DNA of 64,000 nt from Pseudomonas antarctica (GTDB lineage Bacteria > Pseudomonadota > Gammaproteobacteria > Pseudomonadales > Pseudomonadaceae). The translations under genes were made by a program, and so were the position numbers. The notes beneath the pieces are model-generated. The model was not told where the DNA came from. It saw only the letters and a program-made list of their open reading frames with translations, and ran no database searches. Each line of letters begins with the position of its first letter. Position 1 is the stretch's first letter. The stretch lies in contig NZ_CP015600.1 of assembly GCF_001647715.1 (NCBI RefSeq), positions 6,014,001-6,078,000 of the forward strand. The letters are read 5' to 3'. This document shows positions 26,042 to 35,867 of this stretch, piece after piece.

Positions 26042-27076
26042 TCAGATATCCCCCGGCACCCTCGCCTGCCCCCGCGCCTCCTCGCGACTGACCAGCCCCT
26101 CGCTGACCAACGCCTTCAAGCTCATATCCAACGTTTTCATGCCCAGCGCCCCACCGGTCTGGATCGCGGAGACCATTTGCGCCACCTTGTCCTCACGGAT
26201 CAGGTTACGGATGGCCGGCGTGCCCAGCATGATTTCGTGAGCCGCCACCCGCCCGCCGCCGATCTTCTTGACCAGCACTTGGGACACCACGGCCTGCAAC
26301 GACTCCGACAGCATCGAGCGAACCATGGCCTTTTCCCCCGCCGGGAACACATCCACCAGCCTGTCCACGGTCTTTGCCGCCGAAGTGGTGTGCACGGTGC
26401 CAAATACCAGGTGGCCGGTCTCAGCCGCTGTCAGCGCCAGGCGTATGGTTTCCAGGTCGCGCAACTCACCCACCAGAATGACATCCGGGTCTTCCCGTAG
26501 CGCCGAGCGCAGTGCCGTGGAAAAACTGTGTGTATCGCGTTGTACCTGCCGCTGGTTGATCAAGGCCATTTTCGGCCTGTGGATAAATTCGATGGGGTCT
26601 TCCAGCGTAAGAATGTGCTGGCGCCGGTGTTGATTAAGATGGTCGATCATCGCTGCCAGCGTCGTGGACTTGCCGGACCCGGTTGGCCCGGTCACCAACA
26701 CCAGGCCGCGCGGAAACCGGGCGATCCGCTGGAACACTTCTCCCAGCCCGAGGCTTTCCAGGCTTTGTACTTCGGTCGCAATGGTACGAAACACCGCGCC
26801 CATGCCGCGCGCCTGCTGGAACACATTCGCCCGGAACCGTGCCACGCCCGGCAGCTCGAAGGCAAAATCCGTTTCAAGAGATGTTTCGAAATCCTTTTCT
26901 TGGTATTGGTTGAGCAAAGGGCTCAATAAATCCGCCACTTGCGGGGGGGACAGTGCCGGGCCGTCCAGGGGCCAGACCTCGCCATCCACACGCAGCATCG
27001 GCGCCACGCCAGCCGACAAATGCAGGTCAGAGGCGCCACGACGCACGCTGGCCGTCAGCAATTCAGTGATATCCAT
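26042..27076 (-). CDS. pilT: Type IV pilus retraction ATPase PilT
   Basis: This 344-residue hexameric ATPase drives pilus disassembly and twitching. The N terminus is MDITELLTASVRRGASDLHL. Walker A is GPTGSGKSTT (about residues 129-138), the Asp box LEDPIEF lies at about 159-165, and Walker B is DVILVGELRD with its His box GHLVFGTVHTTSA following. The length equals that of P. aeruginosa PilT, and the chosen ATG restores the conserved start; upstream in-frame codons overlap the yggS start. The usual C-terminal AIRNLIRE motif is present. No pilU follows. Confidence 0.95.
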   Translation of the reverse strand: MDITELLTASVRRGASDLHLSAGVAPMLRVDGEVWPLDGPALSPPQVADLLSPLLNQYQEKDFETSLETDFAFELPGVARFRANVFQQARGMGAVFRTIATEVQSLESLGLGEVFQRIARFPRGLVLVTGPTGSGKSTTLAAMIDHLNQHRRQHILTLEDPIEFIHRPKMALINQRQVQRDTHSFSTALRSALREDPDVILVGELRDLETIRLALTAAETGHLVFGTVHTTSAAKTVDRLVDVFPAGEKAMVRSMLSESLQAVVSQVLVKKIGGGRVAAHEIMLGTPAIRNLIREDKVAQMVSAIQTGGALGMKTLDMSLKALVSEGLVSREEARGQARVPGDI

Positions 27077-27133
27077 AGGGCTTTCCATTTCCAGTAGAAT
27101 GCCGCGGACTCCATATCCACGGGTGCATCTTGA

Positions 27134-27829
27134 ATGTCGACGATAGCAGACAACATTGGCCTGGTTAGCGAGCGGATCCGCGCCGCGGCCCACGCCGTGC
27201 AACGTGACGAAAGCAGCATCCACCTGCTGGCCGTGAGCAAGACCAAACCCGCACAAGCGGTACGCGAAGCCTATGCGGCCGGGATGCGCGATTTTGGCGA
27301 GAACTACCTGCAGGAAGCCCTGGGCAAACAGGCCGAATTAACCGACCTGCCCTTGAGTTGGCACTTCATCGGCCCCATTCAATCGAACAAGACTCGTGCG
27401 ATCGCCGAGAACTTTGCTTGGGTGCATTCCGTGGACCGCCTGAAAATCGCGCAACGCCTGTCCGAACAACGCCCGGCCGACCTGCCGCCGCTGAACATCT
27501 GCATCCAGGTCAACGTCAGTGGCGAAGCCAGCAAGTCCGGCTGTACACCCGCCGACCTGCCGGCCCTGGCCGCAGCGATCAGTGCCCTGCCGCGCCTGAA
27601 GCTGCGTGGTTTGATGGCGATCCCCGAGCCGACTGAAGACCGTGCCGAGCAGGATGCAGCCTTCGCGACAGTACGCGACCTGCAAGCGAGCCTGAACCTG
27701 GGCCTGGACACACTTTCCATGGGCATGAGCCACGACCTTGAGTCAGCCATCGCCCAAGGCGCCACCTGGGTGCGGATCGGTACCGCGCTGTTTGGCGCCC
27801 GCGACTACGGCCAGCCATCAAATGGCTGA
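27134..27829 (+). CDS. yggS: YggS family pyridoxal-phosphate homeostasis protein
   Basis: The 231-residue protein is a monomeric alanine-racemase-fold PLP-binding protein (COG0325/PLPBP). The PLP lysine lies in LLAVSKTKPAQAVREAYAAG (about residues 31-50). Other family blocks are FGENYLQEALGK, WHFIGPIQSNKTR and LSMGMSHDLESAIAQGATWVRIGTALFG. It moderates free PLP and amino-acid balance and is not known to be an enzyme. It is divergent from pilT with a very short gap and begins the yggS-proC-yggT unit. The start is the only ATG giving the family N terminus. Confidence 0.95.
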   Translation: MSTIADNIGLVSERIRAAAHAVQRDESSIHLLAVSKTKPAQAVREAYAAGMRDFGENYLQEALGKQAELTDLPLSWHFIGPIQSNKTRAIAENFAWVHSVDRLKIAQRLSEQRPADLPPLNICIQVNVSGEASKSGCTPADLPALAAAISALPRLKLRGLMAIPEPTEDRAEQDAAFATVRDLQASLNLGLDTLSMGMSHDLESAIAQGATWVRIGTALFGARDYGQPSNG

Positions 27830-27853
27830 CTTTCCTCTGAATAAGGACCTGTC

Positions 27854-28672
27854 ATGAGCAACACGCGTATTGCCTTTATCGGCGCCGGTAACATGGCGGC
27901 CAGCCTGATCGGTGGCTTACGGGCCAAAGGCCTGCAAGCCCAGCACATCCGCGCCAGCGACCCGGGCGCCGACACACGCGAGCGCGTCAGCGCCGAGCAC
28001 GGGATCGAAACCTTTGCCGACAACGCCGAAGCCATTCAGGGCGTTGACGTGATCGTGCTGGCGGTGAAGCCGCAAGCCATGAAAGCCGTGTGCGAAAGCC
28101 TGCGCCCGAGCCTGCAACCGCATCAACTGGTGGTATCGATTGCCGCTGGCATCACCTGCGCCAGCATGAACAACTGGCTGGGTGCCCAGCCAATCGTGCG
28201 CTGCATGCCCAACACCCCGGCGCTGCTGCGCCAGGGCGTGAGCGGCCTGTACGCGACGTCCGAAGTGACCGCCCAACAGCGCGACCAGGCTCAAGAGCTG
28301 CTGTCTGCGGTGGGCATCGCCCTGTGGCTGGAACAGGAACAGCAACTGGATGCGGTGACCGCCGTCTCCGGCAGCGGCCCGGCCTACTTCTTCCTGCTGA
28401 TCGAAGCCATGACCGCCGCCGGCGTGAAACTGGGCCTGCCACACGAAGTCGCTGAGCAACTGGCCGAGCAAACCGCGCTGGGCGCCGCGAAGATGGCCGT
28501 CGCCAGTGAGGTGGATGCGGCCGAGCTGCGCCGCCGTGTGACGTCCCCGGGCGGCACCACGCAAGCGGCCATCGAATCGTTCCAGGCCGGGGGCTTTGAA
28601 GCCCTGGTGGAAAAAGCACTGGGTGCCGCGGCACATCGTTCGGCTGAAATGGCCGAGCAGCTGGGTAAATAG
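27854..28672 (+). CDS. proC: Pyrroline-5-carboxylate reductase
   Basis: This 272-residue NAD(P)H-dependent reductase makes the last step of proline synthesis. The Rossmann nucleotide-binding loop is IAFIGAGNMAASLIGGL at residues 6-22. The C-terminal substrate and dimer signature runs through VTAVSGSGPAYFFLLIEAM and LRRRVTSPGGTTQAAIESF. It lies 24 bases after yggS, with AAGGA before the ATG, and precedes yggT, the common gammaproteobacterial order. Length and motifs are normal. Confidence 0.97.
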   Translation: MSNTRIAFIGAGNMAASLIGGLRAKGLQAQHIRASDPGADTRERVSAEHGIETFADNAEAIQGVDVIVLAVKPQAMKAVCESLRPSLQPHQLVVSIAAGITCASMNNWLGAQPIVRCMPNTPALLRQGVSGLYATSEVTAQQRDQAQELLSAVGIALWLEQEQQLDAVTAVSGSGPAYFFLLIEAMTAAGVKLGLPHEVAEQLAEQTALGAAKMAVASEVDAAELRRRVTSPGGTTQAAIESFQAGGFEALVEKALGAAAHRSAEMAEQLGK

Positions 28673-28711
28673 TCGTCCCCTACTTGCAACTGGATTAGAT
28701 AGGAAACACAC

Positions 28712-29299
28712 ATGCTCGGAATCAATGACGCTGCCATTTTCATCATCCAGACCTTGGGCAGCCTGTACCTGCTGATCGTGCTGATGCGTTTTATCCTGCA
28801 ACTGGTGCGGGCGAACTTCTACAACCCGCTGTGCCAGTTCGTGGTGAAGGCTACGCAACCGTTGCTCAAACCCCTGCGCCGAGTGATCCCGAGCCTGTTC
28901 GGCCTGGATATGTCGTCGTTGGTACTGGCGCTGCTGCTGCAGATTTTGCTGTTTGTGGTGATCCTGATGCTCAACGGCTACCAGGCCTTCACCGTGTTGC
29001 TGTTGCCATGGGGCCTGATCGGCATCTTCTCGCTGTTTTTGAAGATCATCTTCTGGTCGATGATCATCAGCGTGATTCTGTCGTGGGTCGCACCTGGCAG
29101 CCGCAGCCCGGGTGCTGAGCTGGTTGCCCAGATTACCGAGCCCGTGCTGGCACCGTTCCGTCGGTTGATACCCAACCTGGGCGGCCTGGATATCTCGCCG
29201 ATCTTCGCGTTTATCGCGATCCAGCTGCTGCAAAGCTGGGTGATCCCGCGCCTGGCCTACTACGCGTTCATGCCCAAGGAACTGTTTGGCCTGATCTGA
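28712..29299 (+). CDS. yggT: YggT family integral membrane protein
   Basis: The 195-residue hydrophobic protein contains two YggT repeats, each with two membrane helices and the R(x)iiP.lgGlDlSp-like loop (PLRRVIPSLFGLDMSSLVLA and PFRRLIPNLGGLDISPIFAF). The family is linked with osmotic or membrane-protein functions but has no firm activity. It is co-directional with proC, 39 bases downstream, and the unit ends at a REPIN. AGATAGGAAAC before the ATG is a plausible ribosome-binding site. Confidence 0.92.
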   Translation: MLGINDAAIFIIQTLGSLYLLIVLMRFILQLVRANFYNPLCQFVVKATQPLLKPLRRVIPSLFGLDMSSLVLALLLQILLFVVILMLNGYQAFTVLLLPWGLIGIFSLFLKIIFWSMIISVILSWVAPGSRSPGAELVAQITEPVLAPFRRLIPNLGGLDISPIFAFIAIQLLQSWVIPRLAYYAFMPKELFGLI

Positions 29300-29310
29300 G
29301 TGCTGTAAAA

Positions 29311-29404
29311 AATGTGGGAGGGGGCTTGCTCCCGATAGCGGTGGATCAGTCAAACAGATGTCGACTGCCACGCCGTCATCGGGAGCAAGCCCCCTCCCAC
29401 ATTT
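29311..29404. repeat. REPIN, GAGGGGGCTTGCTCCCGAT type, after yggT
   Basis: Inverted REP halves begin at AATGTGGGAGGGGGCTTGC and end at CCCCCTCCCACATTT, between co-directional yggT and metX. Confidence 0.92.
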
Positions 29405-29490
29405 GTATCTTTGTACGGGTGCAGGCCTTTGCTTGCCGCTAGGTGCAGCGGTCTTTAGACTTACGCCTCATTTAAACGAGAGCAGGGTCG

Positions 29491-30630
29491 ATGCCAGCTG
29501 CCTTCCCCCCCGATTCTGTTGGACTGGTCGTGCCCCAAGTGGCGCACTTCAGCGAACCGCTGGCCCTGGCCTGTGGCCGTTCGCTGCCGGCCTATGACCT
29601 GATCTACGAAACCTACGGCCAGTTGAATGCCACGGCGAGCAACGCCGTGCTGATCTGCCACGCCCTGTCCGGCCATCATCACGCCGCCGGTTTCCACAGT
29701 GTTGACGAGCGCAAGCCCGGTTGGTGGGACAGTTGCATCGGCCCCGGCAAGCCCATCGACACCAACACGTTCTTTGTGGTCAGCCTGAACAACCTTGGCG
29801 GCTGCAACGGTTCCACCGGCCCGAGCAGCCTCAACCCGGAAACCGGCAAGCCATTCGGCGCGGATTTCCCGGTACTGACCGTGGAAGACTGGGTACACAG
29901 CCAGGCCCGCCTCGCTGACCTGCTGGGCATCAAACAATGGGCCGCGGTGATCGGCGGCAGCCTGGGCGGCATGCAGGCGTTGCAGTGGACCATTTCCTAC
30001 CCGGATCGCGTGCGCCATTGCCTGGCAATCGCCTCGGCACCAAAACTGTCGGCGCAGAACATCGCGTTCAACGAAGTGGCGCGCCAGGCCATCCTCACCG
30101 ACCCCGAGTTCCACGGCGGTTCGTTCCAGGAAGCGGGCGTGATTCCCAAGCGCGGCTTGATGCTGGCGCGGATGGTCGGGCACATCACTTATCTTTCCGA
30201 TGACTCCATGGGCGAAAAATTCGGCCGTGGGCTCAAGAGCGAGAAGCTCAACTACGACTTCCACAGCGTCGAGTTCCAGGTGGAAAGCTACCTGCGTTAT
30301 CAGGGCGAGGAATTCTCGGGGCGTTTCGACGCCAACACCTACCTGCTGATGACCAAGGCCCTGGACTATTTCGACCCGGCCGCGAACCATGACGACGACC
30401 TGGCGAAAACCTTCGAGGGCGCCACGGCCAAGTTCTGCGTGATGTCGTTCACCACCGACTGGCGCTTCTCGCCGGCCCGCTCCCGAGAGCTGGTGGACGC
30501 CTTGATGGCCGCCCGCAAAGACGTCTGCTACCTGGAGATCGATGCACCGCAAGGCCACGATGCCTTCCTGATTCCGATCCCGCGCTACCTGCAAGCCTTC
30601 AGCAACTACATGAACCGAATAGCCCTGTGA
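29491..30630 (+). CDS. metX: Homoserine O-acyltransferase MetX (succinyltransferase in Pseudomonas)
   Basis: This 379-residue alpha/beta-hydrolase-fold enzyme activates homoserine for methionine synthesis. The nucleophile Ser is in [12 protein letters not shown] (about residues 153-164). The oxyanion strand [13 protein letters not shown] lies near residue 56. The catalytic Asp and His are in the C-terminal part, the His probably in PQGHDAFLI. MetX of P. aeruginosa and P. putida uses succinyl-CoA, so succinyl transfer is likely here, but that is inferred from taxonomy. It is followed within 7 bases by metW. Confidence 0.94.
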   Translation: MPAAFPPDSVGLVVPQVAHFSEPLALACGRSLPAYDLIYETYGQLNATASNAVLICHALSGHHHAAGFHSVDERKPGWWDSCIGPGKPIDTNTFFVVSLNNLGGCNGSTGPSSLNPETGKPFGADFPVLTVEDWVHSQARLADLLGIKQWAAVIGGSLGGMQALQWTISYPDRVRHCLAIASAPKLSAQNIAFNEVARQAILTDPEFHGGSFQEAGVIPKRGLMLARMVGHITYLSDDSMGEKFGRGLKSEKLNYDFHSVEFQVESYLRYQGEEFSGRFDANTYLLMTKALDYFDPAANHDDDLAKTFEGATAKFCVMSFTTDWRFSPARSRELVDALMAARKDVCYLEIDAPQGHDAFLIPIPRYLQAFSNYMNRIAL

Positions 30631-30637
30631 GAACGCC

Positions 30638-31258
30638 ATGAGAGCCGACCTGGAAATCATCCAAGACTGGATCCCCGCCGGCAGCCGCGTGCTCGACCTT
30701 GGCTGCGGCGATGGCGAACTGCTGAGCTGGCTGCGCGACAACAAGCAAGTCACCGGCTATGGCCTGGAAAACGACCCGGACAACATCGCCCAGTGCGTGG
30801 CCAAGGGCATCAACGTGATCGAGCAGGACCTGGACAAGGGCCTGGGCAACTTTGCCAGCAACAGCTTCGATATCGTAGTGATGACCCAAGCCCTGCAAGC
30901 GGTGCACTACCCAGACCGTATCCTCGACGAAATGCTGCGTGTAGGTCGCCAGTGCATCATCACTTTCCCCAATTTCGGCCACTGGCGTTGCCGCTGGTAC
31001 CTGGCCACCAAGGGCCGCATGCCGGTGTCGGACTTCCTGCCCTACACGTGGTACAACACGCCAAACATCCACTTCTGCACCTTCGAAGACTTCGAAGCCT
31101 TGTGCGGCGAGCGTGAAGCCAAGGTGATCAACCGCCTTGCTGTCGATCAACAACACCGCCACGGCTGGGCGAGTAAGCTATGGCCCAATCTGTTGGGCGA
31201 AATCGGTATCTACCGAGTCAGCAGCCCTGGCCTGACAGACCATCAAATTGCCGTCTAA
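30638..31258 (+). CDS. metW: MetW family methyltransferase-like protein
   Basis: The 206-residue class I methyltransferase-fold protein has the SAM motif RVLDLGCGDGELLSWL (about residues 17-32) and the following acidic GLENDP. It forms the conserved metX-metW pair. MetW has been proposed to support or activate MetX rather than methylate a known substrate. The gene starts 7 bases after the metX stop, with GAACGCC preceding the ATG. It is cytoplasmic, with no membrane segment. Confidence 0.94.
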   Translation: MRADLEIIQDWIPAGSRVLDLGCGDGELLSWLRDNKQVTGYGLENDPDNIAQCVAKGINVIEQDLDKGLGNFASNSFDIVVMTQALQAVHYPDRILDEMLRVGRQCIITFPNFGHWRCRWYLATKGRMPVSDFLPYTWYNTPNIHFCTFEDFEALCGEREAKVINRLAVDQQHRHGWASKLWPNLLGEIGIYRVSSPGLTDHQIAV

Positions 31259-31279
31259 CCATTTTCAAGGAGGACGAAC

Positions 31280-31714
31280 ATGAGTCGTTTGGCTATTTTT
31301 CTACTCACCGCCTGCCTGGGCACCAGCGCCATGGCAGCGGACGCTATCGACAGCAATCGCCTGAAGGAATTTGGTGATATCACGGTGCGTTACAACACCT
31401 TCACATCCACCTTCCTGCAGCCGGAACAGGCCCAGGAACTGGAGGTGGTGCGCGACAAAAAGGTCGGCATGATCAACGTGTTCGTGCAAAAGGGCGTGAC
31501 GCCGATCGATGCCACCGTCACCGGCACGGTCAAAGACCTCGGCGGCAAAAGCGAGATGCTGACGTTCAAGAAGGTCACCGAGAACGGCAGCACCAATTAC
31601 ATCGCCCAATACCCGGTGCCGCAGCAGGAAACCAAGATATTCACCATCAATGTTGAAACCGGCGGCAAGGCTCACGGTTTCAGTTTCAACCAGGAACTGT
31701 TCCCGGCCCCATGA
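31280..31714 (+). CDS. DUF4426 periplasmic protein
   Basis: This small 144-residue exported protein has a clear signal peptide ([19 protein letters not shown], cleavage before ADA). The mature domain matches DUF4426 by sequence style, for example [19 protein letters not shown] and [13 protein letters not shown]. The function is unknown. AAGGAGGACG immediately before the ATG is a strong ribosome-binding site. It lies in the met-rdgB-hemW gene run and its stop overlaps the rdgB start, which matches the P. aeruginosa neighbourhood. Confidence 0.85.
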   Translation: MSRLAIFLLTACLGTSAMAADAIDSNRLKEFGDITVRYNTFTSTFLQPEQAQELEVVRDKKVGMINVFVQKGVTPIDATVTGTVKDLGGKSEMLTFKKVTENGSTNYIAQYPVPQQETKIFTINVETGGKAHGFSFNQELFPAP

Positions 31715-32307
31715 TGAACCTTACCCAACTCGTACTCGCCAGCCATAACGCAGGCAAACTCAAAGAACTCCAGGCCATGCTCGGTGAGTCCGTGCAACTG
31801 CGCTCGATTGGCGAGTTCAGCCAGGTCGAGCCGGAAGAAACCGGCCTGTCGTTTGTCGAGAACGCGATCCTCAAGGCACGCAATGCCGCGCGTATCTCCG
31901 GGCTGCCGGCCTTGGCCGATGACTCGGGCCTGGCGGTGGATTACCTCGGCGGCGCCCCTGGCATCTACTCGGCGCGTTATGCCGACGGCAAGGGCGATGC
32001 GGCCAACAACGCGAAGCTGCTGGACGCCCTCAAGGACGTGCCGGACGCGATGCGTGGCGCGCAGTTCGTCTGCGTGCTGGCGCTGGTGCGGCATGCCGAT
32101 GACCCGCTGCCGATCCTGTGCGAAGGCCTGTGGCACGGGCGCATCCTGCATGCGGCCAGCGGCGAGCATGGGTTTGGCTATGACCCTCTGTTCTGGGTGC
32201 CGGAGCGTAATGTCTCCAGCGCCGAACTGAGCCCGGCCGACAAGAACCAGATCAGCCACCGCGCCCGCGCAATGGATTTGCTGCGCCAACGCCTGAGCCT
32301 GAAATGA
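31711..32307 (+). CDS. rdgB: Non-canonical purine NTP pyrophosphatase (dITP/XTP) RdgB
   Basis: This 198-residue HAM1-family pyrophosphatase removes dITP, ITP and XTP from nucleotide pools. Substrate motifs are [15 protein letters not shown] near the N terminus, [25 protein letters not shown] in the middle (metal-binding DD) and [12 protein letters not shown] towards the end. Two consecutive ATGs are possible. The first overlaps the DUF4426 stop by 4 bases, and the second ([10 protein letters not shown]) gives the family start. The gene also overlaps hemW by 4 bases. Confidence 0.96.
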   Translation: MMNLTQLVLASHNAGKLKELQAMLGESVQLRSIGEFSQVEPEETGLSFVENAILKARNAARISGLPALADDSGLAVDYLGGAPGIYSARYADGKGDAANNAKLLDALKDVPDAMRGAQFVCVLALVRHADDPLPILCEGLWHGRILHAASGEHGFGYDPLFWVPERNVSSAELSPADKNQISHRARAMDLLRQRLSLK

Positions 32308-33506
32308 CCCAAAACACCTCTGCGCAGCCGCTGATCCACGGCGGCGCGCAAACACCTCGGGCGGCCCTGCCCCACCTGCCGCCCCTGGCGCTGTACATCC
32401 ACATTCCGTGGTGCGTGCGCAAATGCCCTTATTGCGACTTCAACTCCCACACGGCCAGCAACGTGCTGCCGGAAGAAGAGTATGTGGACGCGCTGCTGGC
32501 CGACCTTGATCAGGACCTGCATGCGGTTTACGGCCGTGAACTGAGCTCGATCTTCTTTGGCGGCGGTACGCCTAGCCTGTTCAGCGCCGCGGCACTGGGT
32601 CGCCTGCTCAAGGGCGTGGAAGCCCGCATTCCTTTTGCCGGCGATATCGAAATCACGCTGGAAGCCAACCCCGGGACCTTCGAGCAAGAGAAGTTCGTGG
32701 CGTACCGCAAGCTCGGGATCAATCGCCTGTCCATCGGCATCCAGAGCTTTCAGCAGGAAAAGCTCGAAGCCCTGGGCCGTATCCACAACGGCGATGAAGC
32801 CGTACGCGCCGCCGGCATGGCGCGCCAGGCCGGGTTTGATAACTTCAACCTGGACCTGATGCACGGCCTGCCCAACCAGTCCCTGGACGATGCCCTGAGC
32901 GACTTGCGCCAAGCCATCGCCCTCAAGCCGACCCACCTGTCCTGGTACCAGCTGACCCTGGAACCCAACACCGTCTTCTGGAACCAGCCGCCCGTGCTGC
33001 CGGAAGACGACATGCTGTGGGACATTCAGGAAGCTGGCCAGGCGCTGCTGGCCGAACACGGTTACGCGCAATATGAGGTGTCGGCCTATGCCCAACCGGG
33101 TCGCCCGGCGCGGCATAACCTGAACTACTGGAGCTTCGGCGACTTTATCGGCATCGGCGCGGGCGCCCACGGCAAGCTCAGCCATCCAGACGGGCGCATC
33201 GTGCGCACGTGGAAGACCCGAGCGCCCAAGGACTATCTCAACCCGGCAAAAAGCTTCCAGGCCGGCGCGAAAGAACTGACCAATGAAGAACTGCCGTTCG
33301 AGTTTCTGATGAACGCGTTGCGGCTGACCGAAGGCGTTGAATCCAAGCTGTACGCCGAGCGCACCGGCCTCGGCTTGGCCAGCCTCGACGAAGGCCGCCG
33401 TGAGGCAGAACAAAGTGGCTTAATGCAGGTCGAACCGTCACGCCTGGCGGCGACCGACCGCGGGCAACTCTTTCTCAATGACCTGTTGCAGAAGTTTTTG
33501 AGCTGA
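32304..33506 (+). CDS. hemW: Radical SAM protein HemW (heme chaperone family)
   Basis: The 400-residue radical SAM protein has the 4Fe-4S motif [13 protein letters not shown] (CxxxCxxC) and a glycine-rich [10 protein letters not shown]. This matches HemW and not the coproporphyrinogen dehydrogenase HemN, which carries CxxxCxxCxC. HemW binds heme and is believed to deliver it to respiratory enzymes. The start overlaps the rdgB stop (ATGA). The C-terminal HemN-type helical domain ([20 protein letters not shown]) is present. Cytoplasmic. Confidence 0.95.
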   Translation: MTQNTSAQPLIHGGAQTPRAALPHLPPLALYIHIPWCVRKCPYCDFNSHTASNVLPEEEYVDALLADLDQDLHAVYGRELSSIFFGGGTPSLFSAAALGRLLKGVEARIPFAGDIEITLEANPGTFEQEKFVAYRKLGINRLSIGIQSFQQEKLEALGRIHNGDEAVRAAGMARQAGFDNFNLDLMHGLPNQSLDDALSDLRQAIALKPTHLSWYQLTLEPNTVFWNQPPVLPEDDMLWDIQEAGQALLAEHGYAQYEVSAYAQPGRPARHNLNYWSFGDFIGIGAGAHGKLSHPDGRIVRTWKTRAPKDYLNPAKSFQAGAKELTNEELPFEFLMNALRLTEGVESKLYAERTGLGLASLDEGRREAEQSGLMQVEPSRLAATDRGQLFLNDLLQKFLS

Positions 33507-33523
33507 CGCTCTAAGGAAATCGA

Positions 33524-33847
33524 ATGGATTTGGTACTCGACCTGCTCGCCACCGTATCCCGCTGGAGCCGTAGCAACCTGTCGGAAATCGCCCTGGCTCT
33601 TGTCGGCTGCTTGCTGGTGCTGTTTGGCGCTGATATCAAAGGCTGGATCGAAGGCCGCTTGGGCAGCATTGCCGGCGCGCTGCGCGTACCGTTGATGGCG
33701 CTGGTGTGCATGATCGGCAGCGGCGCAGCGTTGATCTACGCCACACCGTGGATAGTGCGCGGGCTGAGCCAGTTCAATAACTACAGCCTGGCGCCGGTGT
33801 TGGTGGTGGTGCTGGTGTTGATTGGCGTTGTGGCAGACCGCCGCTGA
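33524..33847 (+). CDS. DUF3392 small membrane protein
   Basis: This 107-residue hydrophobic protein resembles DUF3392, with three likely membrane segments (LSEIALALVGCLLVLFGA, PLMALVCMIGSGAALIYA and LAPVLVVVLVLIGVVA) and a conserved-looking DIKGWIEGRLG loop. The function is unknown. It starts 17 bases after hemW, so it is probably the last gene of the met-rdgB-hemW transcript. A REPIN follows and separates it from the convergent trmB. Confidence 0.82.
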   Translation: MDLVLDLLATVSRWSRSNLSEIALALVGCLLVLFGADIKGWIEGRLGSIAGALRVPLMALVCMIGSGAALIYATPWIVRGLSQFNNYSLAPVLVVVLVLIGVVADRR

Positions 33848-33873
33848 CCCCAAACCCAACACACAGATACACC

Positions 33874-33965
33874 TGTGGGAGGGGGCTTGCTCCCGATAGC
33901 TGAGTGTCAGTCGACATCAAGAGGACTGATCCACCGCTATCGGGAGCAAGCCCCCTCCCACATTT
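33874..33965. repeat. REPIN, GAGGGGGCTTGCTCCCGAT type, between DUF3392 and trmB
   Basis: Inverted halves TGTGGGAGGGGGCTTGCTCC and the complement ending CCCCCTCCCACATTT lie between convergent genes. Confidence 0.92.
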
Positions 33966-33992
33966 TTGACTGCATTCCAAACTAATGACTTG

Positions 33993-34721
33993 TCAGTCGA
34001 TTTTCTCGAACTTCAAATCCCAAACGCCGTGCCCCAACCGCTCGCCGCGGCGTTCGAACTTGGTGATCGGGCGCTCGGCCGGGCGTGGCACGCATTTGCC
34101 GTCTTCGGCCAGGTTGCGATAGCCAGGCGCTACGCCCATCACTTCCAGCATGTATTCCGCATACGGTTCCCAGTCGGTGGCCATGTGCAGGATGCCGCCC
34201 ACTTTCAGCTTGCTGCGCACCAGTTCGGCAAACGAAGCCTGGACGATGCGGCGCTTGTGGTGGCGGGACTTGTGCCACGGGTCCGGGAAAAACAGCATCA
34301 GGCGGTCGAGGCTGTTGTCGGCGATGCAGCGGTTGAGCACTTCGATCGCGTCGCAGTCGTAGACCCGCAAGTTGGTCAGGCCTTGGGTCAGCACGCCGTT
34401 AAGCAGCGCACCGACGCCCGGGCGGTGTACTTCTACACCGATGAAGTCCTGTTCCGGCGCGGCAGCCGCCATTTCCAGCAGGGAGTGGCCCATGCCGAAG
34501 CCGATTTCCAGGGAGCGCGGGGCCGAACGGCCGAACACCTGGTCGTAGTCCACCGGCGCGTCAGCCAGTGGCAATACGAACAGCGGTGTACCTTGCTCCA
34601 GGCCCTTTTGCTGGCCTTCGGTCATGCGACCGGCGCGCATCACAAAACTCTTGATGCGGCGGTGCTTGGACTCGTCGCCTTCTTCCACGGTGTTCGGCGT
34701 TTCGTTTGATTCAGTCATCAA
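33993..34721 (-). CDS. trmB: tRNA (guanine-N7)-methyltransferase TrmB
   Basis: This 242-residue SAM methyltransferase modifies G46 of tRNAs. It has [16 protein letters not shown] (SAM loop, about residues 70-85), [14 protein letters not shown] and the substrate motif [18 protein letters not shown], with the catalytic-region Asp in DPWHK. It follows thiG with a 6-base gap on the minus strand, so it is probably co-transcribed with thiS-thiG. This linkage is conserved in pseudomonads. Confidence 0.96.
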   Translation of the reverse strand: MMTESNETPNTVEEGDESKHRRIKSFVMRAGRMTEGQQKGLEQGTPLFVLPLADAPVDYDQVFGRSAPRSLEIGFGMGHSLLEMAAAAPEQDFIGVEVHRPGVGALLNGVLTQGLTNLRVYDCDAIEVLNRCIADNSLDRLMLFFPDPWHKSRHHKRRIVQASFAELVRSKLKVGGILHMATDWEPYAEYMLEVMGVAPGYRNLAEDGKCVPRPAERPITKFERRGERLGHGVWDLKFEKID

Positions 34722-34727
34722 TGGCTC

Positions 34728-35522
34728 TTACTTGATCAGACCATCCAGCGGCGAGGAGGCGCTGGCGTAAAGTTTTTTCGGCATGCGCCCGGCGAGATAG
34801 GCCAGGCGACCTGCAACGATTGCGTGTTGCATGGCTTCAGCCATCATGATCGGCTGCTGGGCATGGGCGATGGCCGAGTTCATCAGGACCGCGTCGCAGC
34901 CCAGTTCCATGGCGATGGTGGCGTCGGAGGCAGTGCCCACGCCCGCGTCCACCAGCACAGGGATTTTGGCTTCTTCGAGGATGATCTGCAGGTTGTACGG
35001 ATTGCAGATGCCCAGCCCGGAACCGATCAGACCGGCCAGCGGCATTACCGCGATGCAGCCGATTTCCGCCAATTGACGGGCAATAATCGGGTCATCACTG
35101 GTGTAGACCATGACGTCGAAGCCTTCCTTGACCAGCGTTTCGGCGGCCTTGAGGGTTTCGATTACGTTGGGGAACAGGGTCTTCTGGTCGGCCAATACTT
35201 CCAGCTTCACCAGGTTGTGGCCGTCGAGCAGCTCACGGGCCAGGCGGCAAGTACGCACGGCTTCGATAGCGTCGTAGCAACCTGCTGTGTTCGGCAAGAA
35301 GGTGTAGCGTTCCGGCGACAGCACCTGGAGCAGGTTCGGTTCGCCTTCGATCTGGCCCAGGTTAGTGCGGCGCACGGCAAAGGTGACGATCTCTGCACCC
35401 GAGGCTTCGATGGCCAGGCGGGTTTCTTCCATGTCGCGGTACTTGCCAGTGCCGACCAGCAGACGGGACTGGTAGGTACGACCGGCCAGGACGAAGGGCT
35501 TGTCGCTACGAACGATGCTCAT
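34728..35522 (-). CDS. thiG: Thiazole synthase ThiG
   Basis: The 264-residue TIM-barrel enzyme builds the thiazole phosphate of thiamine from deoxyxylulose phosphate, glycine imine and ThiS thiocarboxylate. The Schiff-base lysine is expected in LVKLEVLAD (about residues 103-111). [15 protein letters not shown] and [20 protein letters not shown] are characteristic phosphate-binding loops. It follows thiS by about 65 bp. GAGGATTTCCC before the ATG includes a plausible ribosome-binding site. No TPP riboswitch was recognised near thiS or thiG. Confidence 0.97.
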   Translation of the reverse strand: MSIVRSDKPFVLAGRTYQSRLLVGTGKYRDMEETRLAIEASGAEIVTFAVRRTNLGQIEGEPNLLQVLSPERYTFLPNTAGCYDAIEAVRTCRLARELLDGHNLVKLEVLADQKTLFPNVIETLKAAETLVKEGFDVMVYTSDDPIIARQLAEIGCIAVMPLAGLIGSGLGICNPYNLQIILEEAKIPVLVDAGVGTASDATIAMELGCDAVLMNSAIAHAQQPIMMAEAMQHAIVAGRLAYLAGRMPKKLYASASSPLDGLIK

Positions 35523-35587
35523 GGGAAATCCTCGAAATGGGGTGAGGTTCTGCAGAATTCGGGGTGGCGCCGTTGAGCGCCGAACGG

Positions 35588-35788
35588 CTAACCGCCGCCG
35601 ATGGCGTGAACCACTTCGACTTGGTCACCTTCGGTGAGCGCGGTCTCGGCGTGCAGGCTACGCGGGACGATATCCAGGTTGAGCTCCACTGCAACGCGAC
35701 GCCCGGTCAAGTCCAGGCGGGTCAGCAGGGCCGCAACGGTTTCACCGTCGGGCAGTTCAAAGGATTCGCCGTTCAACTGAATGCGCAT
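35588..35788 (-). CDS. thiS: Sulfur carrier protein ThiS
   Basis: This 66-residue ubiquitin-like sulfur carrier starts [18 protein letters not shown] and ends [10 protein letters not shown]. The C-terminal Gly-Gly becomes the thiocarboxylate that donates sulfur to ThiG. In-frame codons upstream (MTLAADLK) were rejected because the ATG chosen gives the exact family length. It heads the thiS-thiG-trmB unit. Confidence 0.95.
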   Translation of the reverse strand: MRIQLNGESFELPDGETVAALLTRLDLTGRRVAVELNLDIVPRSLHAETALTEGDQVEVVHAIGGG

Positions 35789-35867
35789 GCCACGGGCCGC
35801 CATCGTTTTTAGGGGCCAGCATTCTAGCGCGATTGGGACCTTAAGGTCAGCTGCAAGCGTCAAGCGG

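Noticed and set aside
29405..29490. Possible SAM riboswitch before metX
   Set aside because: The only hairpin is a 5-bp CCGCT/AGCGG stem. None of the conserved SAM-I, SAM-II or SAM-V elements was recognised.
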